This document shows, piece after piece, positions 11,859 to 21,295 of a stretch of DNA of 64,000 bases. Position numbers and translations under genes: made by a program. Within the stretch, counting starts at the first letter, position 1; every line of letters begins with the position of its first letter. The notes under the pieces were generated by a model, which searched no databases, was not told where the DNA came from, and saw only the letters and a program-made list of their open reading frames with translations. Origin of the DNA: Cymbidium sinense (Eukaryota > Streptophyta > Magnoliopsida > Asparagales > Orchidaceae); the NCBI GenBank assembly GCA_021442155.1, contig CM038215.1:275640413-275704412 (forward strand), written 5' to 3'.

Positions 11859-12539
11859 TCCTCATCCTAGTCTTGATTATGCATCCCTACCTTTGTTGTC
11901 CCACAGTTTCTTGAAATACTCTGACCTGTGCTTGGACCATGTGTAAGGAATCAAACCTTTCTTTGCAAGATTATGAACATAAGGCGAGTACTAATCAAAA
12001 TGTAATTCCATTAAATCTTTGTATGAATTATCCTCAAGTCCTACATCTGCTTCTGGACTTGAGGATGATGATCCCAATAGGAATATCTTTGGCTTGAAAT
12101 CTATGGAAGATCTAGGGGCTTCCTTAACTACTAAACACTCAACCTTTTGAGAAGAAAGTGGAGTTAGAGCTAAAGTTCTCCACTATTGCCTAATGGTTTT
12201 ACATAATCTTAATTCGAATACATTCATGCTTTGAGTGTCACCTCCAATGAAACCCGCTGAGAGGGGTTGGCTGGTATGCTAATCACATGAGACTCATCTT
12301 CTGAGCTGAATTCCAAGTCTATGTGAGTAGGAGTACCTCTGTGAACTGGAACATAACCCCTATTTTGCCGACTGCCAACCAGGGCATCTTCCACCTCTGG
12401 AATTTTCTCTGTATGTACCTCTACCTCTACCTGGTGGAGGTCGAGTCATCCTACCCATATGTCCAAATGGTAGAACGAACTATGGATGGAATGTAACTTG
12501 TGGCTCTACTTCTTCCTTAGTGTCCTTTTTTCGCTCCCT

Positions 12540-12604
12540 TGTACTTTCTTTCTTCTTTTCATTTTCTTTTTCTTTTTTCTTTTCTTCTTTTTTTTTTCTT
12601 TTGT
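12540..12604 (-). repeat. Low-complexity polypyrimidine/polypurine tract
   Basis: The + strand is almost pure C/T (TTTCTTTCTTC-type words) and the - strand is A/G. In the sense of the surrounding element it would read as a Lys/Glu/Arg-rich linker between protease and reverse transcriptase, a position where Tat polyproteins often carry charged low-complexity sequence. It is not at the place of the functional polypurine tract, which would lie before the 3' LTR. Confidence 0.5.
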
Positions 12605-12639
12605 ACTTGAACTTTGGCCAAGTTCACGAAAAAAGGTGT

Positions 12640-13345
12640 TTTGATTTTGAGGAAGATAGTAGGACACATCTTCATATATTTTGAGCTCTCTAATTGAGAA
12701 TGGCTTTTCATCTCCTTTGACATAGTATTTGATTCCATCTTTCTGAAACTTGATGCACTAATGAAGAGAGAATTGAATCATCTTATTCTGGTATATCCAA
12801 GGCCTACCAAGCAAAGTAGTAAATGATGTATTCGAATTAATTATATAGAACTTGGATTTTGTCTTCTAGTCACCTATTTCCAACAGTAACACTATGGAAC
12901 CAAAAGCCCTCTCACCCTATTCATTGAATCCTCTCAACATCATCTGATCTCCTCGGAGTTCAGAGATGTCAATCTTTAAATAAGCAAGGATTTTTAGGCT
13001 CATAATGTTCACCAATGCACCTGGATCAACTAACACCCAAGAAAGTTTGAATCTGTCCATATCCACTGTGATGTAGAGGGGATGGTTGGGCTCCATATCC
13101 CCTAGAAGAAGGTCTTCGTCAATGAATGTGACTCCTTGGGCTTCTCTTGAATAGTGTGCCTCCTCTCTAATAGCAGTTAGCTGAGCTAAACATATTCCTG
13201 GATCAAGAAGGACCTTGATTAATGATTCCTTCATCTCTTTAGATATGACAAGGGCATCATAAACACTTAGTTTAGCTGGAAACTTTCTTATGTGAGTGAG
13301 GAGATCGTAGAAAACCTTGGGTTGATTCTCCACAAGCATATCCAT
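12640..13345 (-). pseudogene. Aspartic protease of Tat-type polyprotein, broken
   Basis: This is a retropepsin-like protease domain, which would process the polyprotein. The open piece 13345-12917 has an upstream part (KFPAKLSVYDALVISKEMK) and then SWVLVDPGALVNIMSLKIL, in which VDPG occupies the catalytic D-S/T-G position, so the residue after Asp is Pro. RGDQMMLRGFNE follows, equivalent to the flap-end motif of the family. After a stop the frame resumes with ERAFGSIVLLLEIGD and then TTLLGRPWIYQNKMIQFSLH near 12815-12760, the LGRPWI motif that characterises Tat-lineage proteases. At least three stops are present. Confidence 0.75.
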
Positions 13346-14159
13346 AGGTGGAGCATCCTGTGGAGGGGATTCTTGCTTGTTGGTACTAATGACTTATTTT
13401 CCCTTATCTTGAGGTGCTTCCGTAGGAGGTAGAACCTTGCTGCTACGGAGGTTATCTTTGGTAACCTCTTATGGTTGTTTAGTGGAAGATTCTACCTGCT
13501 TGTCAGGCATACCTACAGCTTCTTCTATAGGACCCTAGGAATCAGATGATTCTAAGTCTATCTCAAGAGGTGAACCAGTATCATTCAAAAGGAAAGGTCA
13601 TTTTTGAATCAGAAAGAGGATGATGAGAGTTGTTATAATTATTAAGACTTGAAGAGTTTTCTAAAGGAGTAGAATCAGATAACCCATCAGAAGTGGCACA
13701 GATGTAATTCAAACTAGCTTTATTCCTCAATTTCTTAGATTTAAAAGGAGGTATATAGTAGAAATCTAGTAAAGTAAGTGGGGTGAAGGATTTGATGCCC
13801 TCATCCACCCATACAAGATGTCTACTAGAAGAAGAACTAGTTGAAGTAGGAATTTTGGTTGAAGTAGTAGCTACAATGGTGGAATGGAGGTCGCACTCCG
13901 GTGGTTGCTTACTTGGCTATCTCGGGGTATAGCTACTCAGCAGCTTCTACTTTCCCCAAGTAATCTTTGTCAACTTATGAACCTTCCTTGATATTGGAGG
14001 TTTGAGCTACCTCACGCACCTGTAAGGAAAGTTTCTAGATTTTAAAAATAATCTTTTTAGAGGTTCAGGATAAAGAGATATCCCAACCTTCTTTCATTTT
14101 GAGAGGATCACAGGTATCCCCAAAGATTATCCTAATAGAACTGGATGGTTGTTCCACTA
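13346..14159 (-). other. Spacer between gag and protease of Tat copy 2
   Basis: I recognise no domain here. On - there is one open piece (13808-13581, 75 codons) rich in Ser, Asn and Leu, and several shorter ones broken by stops. Tat polyproteins often have a poorly conserved stretch between the gag zinc finger and the protease, which fits the position. Confidence 0.4.
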
Positions 14160-15324
14160 GGTATTCCTTAAGGATAACTATGACACTTTCCTTCTAGCTA
14201 TGCTCAAGCTAGTCCTTAAATATAAAGCAATACTCCAAAACATGGCCTAGCATGTGGTGGTAAGGGAAAAATTTAGGATCATTTCTCTTGCCCACTTCTC
14301 TGGCTTCCTAAGCTCGGGAGGATGAAAATCAAGTTTATTTAAAAGGTTCTTAAAGATTTTCCTGAACACTTCCCTCTTAAATGAATAAGTTTTATTTAAT
14401 TTATCCAAAAGAGTAGGTGGATGATAGCTACCTGGGGTGGGTATGTATACTGCTACTGAGAGTATGGTTGAGGAGGAGGCGGTGAAGGCCGTGGAGGCTA
14501 CTGTGGTGGTCAGTAAGACAGTCGAGGTGGTGGTAAAGGAGGTGGAAGTGAAGGATGTTGAGCTTGAGGTCTCTGATAGTGATCTCTGGCTGGTTGCTTC
14601 CCTTTATCCAATGTTACTACTATCCCTAGATTCTTTTCATAAGCTTTTTGTAGCTTTGGATTTAATGACTAATCTTGAAAAGGTAACTATTTGGCCTCTC
14701 CTTATAGACTAGCCACCTTGTTGATTAGCTTCTCAAATGTCTTAATGATGAAACCTTTAAGAATGAAGGTGACCGGGTCATGAATATTCTTTAATAAAAA
14801 AATTTCAATAGTATGCTGTTCAAACAATTTTGGTTCGCATTTCATGCTTAAATTTTGCCATATAAGAATATAATCAATGAGGGACTCACTGGGGTGTTGT
14901 TATGCTACAATGAGATTTCCCTTTGCTGAGCTCCAACAAAACTCTTAACAAAGAATTGCTCCAACTCAGCAAAAGACTTCACTGAATCATTGGGGAGTTC
15001 AGTGTACCAATCAAAAGCTATGTCCGCTAAACTACTGACAAAGAGACGGAACAATAACTCATCACTGCCACTAGTGTTGCAACAGTAGACCCTAAAGTGC
15101 ACTATATGTTGTCGAGGTTTTTTGCAGCCATCAAAGCTTTTGAAAGAAGGAGGCGCAAAACCCTTAGGATATTGGATAACATCGAATTCCTCTGGGTAGG
15201 GTCTACCCTTTGAAACTGATGAACCACTTCGGGCTTGCACTAGCGCTTCTTTCACTTGTTGTTCAACCAAGAGTTTGATATCTTTTTCTACTATGGAGGT
15301 ACTATCCACTACCTTTTTATACAA
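14160..15324 (-). pseudogene. Gag of Tat-type retrotransposon, broken
   Basis: This is the capsid/nucleocapsid polyprotein remnant. The open piece 15324-14905 (139 codons) begins MYKKVVDSTSI and includes PEEFDVIQYPKGFAPPSFKS, HIVHFRVYC, ADIAFDWYTELPNDSVKSFA and ELEQFFVKSF, which are the conserved retrotransposon gag core. After a stop and frameshift the helix SLIDYILIWQNLSMKCEPKL follows near 14890-14825. A Pro-rich low-complexity part lies at about 14600-14440 (the complement reads CCACCTCC-type codons). A zinc-knuckle-like PYHHMLGHVLEYC lies near 14275-14225, with Phe in place of the first Cys. Gag in this lineage forms the virus-like particle in the cytoplasm. The upstream start is uncertain because the frame above is degraded. 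Confidence 0.75.
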
Positions 15325-17230
15325 GTTAGTACTGCCCTACTTTATTGGAGGCAAACTCTTGGGTTGATCTAGGACATGCAACAGCTCAGGCTGACCAGTC
15401 TCCACAATAGTAGGATGTACTATTGGAGCTTGATTCTGAAGCGCTAGAACTATCACTAGCAAATCTTTAAGTCTCTAACCCATTTTATCAATCTACTCAC
15501 CTTTTTGTTTGAGTTATTGAAGGAGGTGTTCAGTCGAAAAGGCTATAATCATCCTATTCAACCACAACACCTTTCGAAATCTGGTGATCCCGAAGGAGAG
15601 AACCTCTAGTATCTAGCATATGCACCTCTACCGAGTCTTCCAACAAATCATCTTCATTGGGGTCAAAGCTAACCTTCTCCTCTTTGAGGTCAGACCAATC
15701 CTACCCTAGGATTTCTTTATTTTTAGTAAGATACTGTGCCACGATATCATCCAAGGAGCGGTCTAACTATGCATAAAAAAATTCTCGCGGCTGACCAGTG
15801 GTGGGATCATGATCATGAACAGAGATACACCTGACCTCCCCTACTACTAAAGTGCTAACCCTTGGAGGGCTATACTCACTAGAGGACATGTGCTCATGGC
15901 TGTCAACTGTTATTGATGGAGTATTGCCCAAGAGGGGATCTATAGCATGGGGACAACAGAACTATCTCTTTCTCCCTCTATTTCCATTATATCTATGATC
16001 TGCTGAGGTAGTGGTAGTGATGGCACAACTACAATGCTACGAGGTCACCACTTCCTCTTCACCGCAACTAAAGTAGGAGGTCGAGCAGGAGAGCTCACCC
16101 TCACCTAAGTCAGCATCATAGATGAAGCAGGATCCCTTAGCCATAGTTGGATCACCAGTGGGGCTTTCTTCTCTCCTGATGTTGCTCTCATGGTTTTGGA
16201 TGGAACTATAAAAGATTAAACTTACACTGGTGTTGGAAGATGTGGAGCAGAGCTCTGTGATTGAGACAACACCAACTCTCTCTGTACTAGGGCTCTCCTC
16301 CCATGATGGATTGTACCGGTCAATACTATACTATCAGTGTAACTGATTTTGGTAGTGAGCCAATCGAGGAAATCTATGACTACAGAGGATGCTACCTGCC
16401 TAGCATATCTTTGCCTTTCTTTGTTAGTAATGTACACTGATACTCGGGCCTCTCTGTCCCTCTCCTATCAGATATACTCACCTACACTATGAGGGATAAC
16501 TAAGCGTAGATCAGACTAGGCATTGGACTCTAATCATCCATCAGCTCTGCCAACTTGGTGCAAAACTTCCCTAAGGCCACCATATGATCTCCTCCTATCT
16601 TTGATAGATGCCTCATAATGAACTGGAGGTGGAGGTGACACTATTATCCTCCTGACATCTTCCTCCCCTTCAGAACCAAAAGAGGGTGGAACTTATTCTG
16701 AGTAAGCAAAAGAGAAACTACCCTTGGTGACTCCTCTACTACAATGTGAGAGAATGTCTCCATCTCCTTGGCAATGCACACATGATGCCGCTTGATCTTA
16801 TGGTTCATATTGCGATGCTAGGTTCGGCTTGGTGTAGCAATATGGGAGCTAGACCCTACCTCAAAGGTAGGAGAGACTATCGCTAAAGCCAGGGTAGCCT
16901 TCCCTTTATAGGAAGCCAATGAGTGGGTACTAACCAGCACTGGGGTAGTGATGGGAACAACTGGTTATACAGGCACTAGAACTGCAGCTATTGTGGTAAC
17001 TTCTACTGCCTTCCTCTTGTAGAGAGAATTAACTGAGGGCATCTCGTATGGATGACTAGCCACCACCACATTCTTGTTGATAGTGGTGAGGGTTGCCCAC
17101 TCATAAGTGATCCTGGCCCCCTCGAATCCTTGGCCAAAGTGTATCAGATGAGCAAAATTAGTTTGGGGGAGGCTGGCTCAATCCACGGCCAAATCCATCC
17201 CAAAGGAGAAAGGTGAAAACATACTTTTGA
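15325..17230 (-). other. Degenerate upstream region of Tat copy 2
   Basis: On - this has only short open pieces. The longest is 16437-16222 (71 codons, MYITNKERQRYARQVASSVV), which matches nothing I recognise. Some Tat/Ogre elements carry an extra reading frame before gag, and this region is in the right place, but the sequence gives no positive domain evidence. The + strand also shows nothing convincing. Confidence 0.35.
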
Positions 17231-17369
17231 GAATCCATTTGCACTATACTGAATTGAGAAAAAGCTAACTGAGATTAAACTAGAACTCTGCAATTATTGG
17301 AAAGAAATTCAAATCAAATTTTTTATCTTGGTATTCTGCTAATTTTTTAGATTTGATTTAAAGTTTGAA

Positions 17370-18770
17370 TGCACACTCAATAATTTGAATATGTTAAGTG
17401 GGGCTCATTGAATTTAGGAGAGATTTTGAATAAATTGGAGGAGAGATTTTGAGTTTATTTGAGTTTAGAACCCACATTCAACAAATTTGTGTATGTTGAA
17501 TGGGTTCAAAGTATTTTGGAGAGAGACTTCTGATGCTTCCATTGGTTCATATTTGAATTCAACTTTTATGTTTGGGGACCTTTTATTTAACAAATTTGAG
17601 TATGTTAAATAGAGGGTCATTTGATTTTATTGTTAGATTTGTTTTTGGGATTACTCACTTAGCAAATTTGGGTATGCTAGATAAGATGTTTGAAAATAAT
17701 TTTATTTTTGCTTGTTTGCCCATGATGTATATCATCTGTGCATTTAGAAATGGAATCTTTACTTAGAAAATTTGTGTATGCTAAATGAGGCCCAAATCTA
17801 ATTTTTATTTTGATTTTGAAAATGGGATCTTTACTTAGAAAATTTGTGTATGCTAAATAAAGCCCAAATGTGTTTTGAATTTTGTTTTGATTTTTGAAAA
17901 TGGAATCTTTACTTAGCAAATTTGTGTTTGCTAAATAAAGTGCAAATGTGTTTTGATTTTGTTTTGGTTTTTTTAAAAATGGGATCTTTACATAGCAAAT
18001 TTTTGTATGATAAGTAAAGTTCAAGTGTGTTTGATTTTTGTTTTGGTTTTGAAATGGGATCTTTACTTAGCAAATTTGTGTATGCTAAGTAAAGTCCAAA
18101 TTCATTTTGAAAAGGGGGGGGTTTTCTAATTAACAAATATGGTGTGTTAAATAGAATCCAATTTATTTTCAATTTTCTTTTGAAAAATAAAACTCTCATT
18201 TGACAAATTTGGGTATGTCAACTGGAATTCTAATGTATTTTTATTTTTATGATTCTTTGCAAATGAGATCTCCACTTAACAAATTTGGGTATGAAAATGG
18301 AAGTCATTCATACTTTATTTTTTAAAGATGAAATTTTTGTGTGTGATTATTGCTTTTTGAAAAGAAGAAAATTCCAACTTAACACATGTGGAATGTGTTG
18401 AGTGGAGTTTCAAATGGTGTGATTTTATTTGAAAATGAAATTCTATTCAACAATTTTAGACATATTGAATGAAGATTCTTATCTTTAATTTTTGTGCTTT
18501 TTGAAAAAGGAAAGAAATTCCAACTTCAACATATGTAAGATATATTGCATGGAGTTTCTATTTTATGACATGATTTTATTTGGAAATGAAACCTTCATTC
18601 AATAAATTTGGGTATATTGAATGAAGATGTTCATTTTAAATATGTGCTTTTGGGGAGAGAAACTCCAATCTTCAACATATGTAAGATATATTGAATGGAG
18701 TTTCTATTTTATGAAATGATTTTGGAAATGAAACATTCATTCAATAAATTTAGGTATATTGAATGAGGAT
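17370..18770 (-). repeat. Series of ~18 hairpin-forming repeats in the Tat leader
   Basis: About eighteen units, mostly 60-90 bases apart, each hold two complementary arms around a loop that is usually AATTTGNGTA (+ strand). The clearest is at 18061-18094, CTTTACTTAGCA and TGCTAAGTAAAG, 12 perfect pairs. Others have different arms that still pair: CATTCAACA/TGTTGAATG (17475-17502), TATTTAACA/TGTTAAATA (17584-17611), TTGACA/TGTCAA (near 18200-18219), CATTCAATA/TATTGAATG (18596-18623 and again near 18737-18765). Two forms alternate at the high-coordinate end, one with the AATTT loop and one with an ATATGTAAGATAT-type centre. Units between 17760 and 18094 are also similar outside the stem. In the - element they sit between the primer-binding-like site and gag. 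The stretch 18771-19260 has no hairpin repeats, but has a GC-richer word cluster at 19070-19130. Confidence 0.75.
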
Positions 18771-19260
18771 GTTGATTTTTTGAATATGTGCTTTTTGAAA
18801 AGATGAATTTTTATTTTGATTTTGAAAATATCTTACATGTAATAATCTTGAAGATTGTTAGATGAGGTAGAGTTATATATATTTTGTGAAAAATTCTTGT
18901 GTAAGTATTTTTATTATGTGAACTTTTTGGAAAGTGCTTTTGAAAAGTGATAATTTTATAAAGAATTTATTTTTCTTATTTGTGGAATGAACTTTACCTT
19001 ACCATAGAGATGGTAAGAAAAAGGTCTTTAGTAATCTCTTTTGATTAAATTTTATTGTCACCTATTCGGGGACCCAACAGGGGTTTTAAGACCTACATGG
19101 AGTGAGGTCCTAAAACCTAAAAGATGTTGGCTAGCTTAGCTTAAAAATGAAATGAGCTAAGTGCCAACAGAAAAGAAGGATAGTCTTAAACTTATATGAA
19201 ATACAAATCCACTATTAATACTTGGAGATAATGATCATTTACCAAAGATGGAGAGAGGAA

Positions 19261-19281
19261 CCATCTCCAGTGGAGTCGCTA
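19261..19281 (-). promoter_or_regulatory. Primer-binding-site-like sequence of Tat copy 2
   Basis: The - strand reads TAGCGACTCCACTGGAGA, close to the TGGCGACTC..CTGGGGA type of primer site I associate with Tat-lineage elements. The priming tRNA is not assigned here. It lies at the far 5' end of the element, as a first-strand primer site should. Only about 20 bases follow, including a possible LTR end (..ACACCACA at 19298-19290 on -), before the telomere-like repeats. Confidence 0.5.
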
Positions 19282-19310
19282 GAAAAATCTGTGGTGTCTT
19301 ATTTAGTAAT

Positions 19311-21295
19311 TTTAAGTTTAGGTTTAGGGTTTGGGGTTTAGGGTATAGGGTTAGGGTTTGGGGTTCAGGGTTTAGGGTTTAGGGTGTAGGGTTTAAGGTT
19401 TAGGTTTTATGGTTTTAAGGTTTATGCTTTTAGGGTATAGGGTTTAGGCTTTTTTAGCATTTAGGGTTTAGGATTTAGGGTTGTAGGCTTAGGGTTTAGG
19501 ATTTAGGGTTTAGAGTTTTATTTTAAATTAAGTAAACTAGTATGTTTAGGTTTATTTAGTTTATTTAGTTTATTTATTTTAATTTATTTTATTTTTTATA
19601 TTTATTTAGGTTTATTTTATTTTTATTCACTTTAGTTTATTTATTTTAGTTTAGTTTTCTATTTTAGTTTATTTTTTATGTTCAAATTTAGGTTTAGGTT
19701 TATTTTTTAGTAGAGTTTTATTTTGGTTTTACTTTTCAGGTTTAGGTTTTATTTTTTAGGTTTAGGTCAAGGTTTAGCTTTTAAGTTTTCAATTTAGGTT
19801 TATTTTTAGGTTTTATTTTTTTGTTTAAGTTTAGGTTTATTTTTAGTTTATTTTATTTTATTTAGTTTGGGTTTAGGTTTAGGTTTAGTTTATTTTAGGT
19901 TTACGTTTCGATTTTATTTATTTTACTTTAGTTAATTTTATTTTAGGATTAGGTTTATTTTATTTTGTTTATTTAATATTTATTTTAGGTTTAGTTTTTT
20001 TAGTTTAGGATTTAGGTTTTATTCATTATTTATTTTTAGTTTTATTTTTTAGGTTTATGTTTGTATTTAGTTATTATTTTATTTTATTTTAGGTTTATTT
20101 TATTTTAATTTTTCATTTAATTTTAATTTTATTTAAGGTTTTTTATTTTGAGGTTAATTTTATTTTTAGTTTAGTTTAGGTTTTTCTTTATTTTATTTTA
20201 ATTTTTTTAATTTTTTAATTTATTTTAGGTTTAGGTTTAGGTTTAGGTTTTAGTTTAGGTTTTTATTTTATTTTATTTTTTATGTTATTATGGTTTAGGT
20301 TTTTTTATTTTTTTATTTAGATTTTATTTAGTTTAAGTTTAGAGGTTTTAGGGTGTGTTTAGTGGCCCAGTGGGTGAGGGAGGGTTTAGGGTTTATGGTC
20401 AGAGGTTTAGTTTGGGTTTTGGTTTAGTGGCCTGGGTTGGCTTGGTTTAGGGCCTGGGGTTTGGGTTTAGGGTGTGGCCTGGGGTTTAGTGACCCAGGAT
20501 CTGGTGGTTTTGGGCCCAGGGTCAGATTTAGACATTTAGGTTTAAAGTGTTTTAGTTTAGTTTGGTTAGGATTAGGTTTTGGTTTAGGATTTTAGGGTTT
20601 ATTTTTAGGTTTAAGGTTTAGGAGGGCCTGGGTAAGTTTAATTTTAGGGTTTTGGGTTTAGGGTTTAGGGTTTAGGATTTAGGGTTTAGGGTTTAGTGAT
20701 ATTTTTTTAAAAAAATTTAAGTAAAATCGTAGGTTTAGGTTTATTTATTTATTTATTTATTTATTTTAGTTTATTTTATTTTTATTTTTATTTAGGTTCA
20801 CGTTTTATTTTTTTTTTAATTTGGTTTATTTATTTTAAGTTTATTTATTTTAGTTTAGGTTTTTCTTTTAGTTTATTTTCTAAGTTTAGGTTTAAGTTTA
20901 TGTTTATTTTTTAGTTTAGTTTTACTTTTATTTTTATTTTTAGGTTTAGGTTTTAATTTTTTTTTTTAGGTTTGTGGTTAGGTTTTTAGTTTATTTTTTT
21001 TAAAAATTAGTTTTAGATTTTTATTTTGGTATTATTTTTTAGTTTAGGTTTAGGTTTATTTTTTACTTTATTTTATTTTATTTAGGATTTAGGTTTAGTT
21101 TATTTTAGGTTTTTAGTTTAGGGTTTAGGTTTTATTTTTTATTTATTTTTAGGTTTACTTTTTAGGTTTAGGTTTTTATTTAGTTTTTATTTTATTTTAT
21201 TTTAGGTTAATTTTAATTTTATTTTACATTTAGTTATGGTTTTTTATTCTTAGGTTTATCTTATTTTTTAGTTTAGTTTAGGTTTAGGGTCTGCT
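19311..21295 (+). repeat. Degenerate telomere-like array, left block
   Basis: TTTAGGG and variants (TTTAGGT, TTTATTTTA) run continuously on +. It begins TTTAGGG-rich, passes the AAATTAAGTAAAC marker at 19525 into a T-rich block, returns to GGG-rich sequence at 20345-20700 and passes a second marker near 20713. No gene is present. It replaces the 5' LTR of the - strand Tat copy on its left and abuts a + strand Tat fragment on its right. Confidence 0.9.
20345..20530 (+). repeat. GC-rich variant patch (GTGGCCTGGG words)
   Basis: Within the telomere-like array this stretch contains GTGGCCCAGTGGGTGAGG, GTGGCCTGGG, GGCCTGGGGT and TTTGGGCCCAGGGTC, far richer in C and G than its surroundings. A similar patch occurs at 61400-61565, and a weaker one with GGTTCAG and TTGGTT words at 48420-49020. 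It may be a satellite variant or a sequencing artefact. Confidence 0.6.

Larger units (their letters stand above)
6330..19310 (-). mobile_element. Tat-lineage Ty3/gypsy retrotransposon, near full internal region (copy 2)
   Basis: Read on -, the order is a primer-binding-site-like sequence (19281-19261), hairpin-rich leader, uncharacterised upstream region, gag, protease, reverse transcriptase, RNase H, second RNase H, integrase, repeat-rich 3' region. This order, the YVDD reverse transcriptase, the dual RNase H and the protease-linked LLGRPWI motif place it in the plant Tat lineage. It is broken throughout by stops and frameshifts. The 5' LTR is absent except for perhaps 20 bases, because telomere-like repeats begin near 19311. 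No 3' LTR is evident at 6330, where it meets the inverted copy 1. Coding arrangement and domain words agree with copy 1 where the two overlap. Confidence 0.85.

Noticed and set aside
14437..14712. Val/Glu-rich frame on +
   Set aside because: It is the antisense of the Pro-rich part of the Tat gag on -.
17677..18199. Two Lys/Phe/Asn-rich frames on - in the Tat leader (115 and 96 codons)
   Set aside because: Their repeated residues simply follow the hairpin repeats, and the region is upstream of gag where an untranslated leader is expected. A repeat-encoded peptide is possible but unsupported.
17370..18770. CRISPR-like array
   Set aside because: Repeat units are diverged, spacing varies, spacers are themselves repetitive, and the host is a plant.
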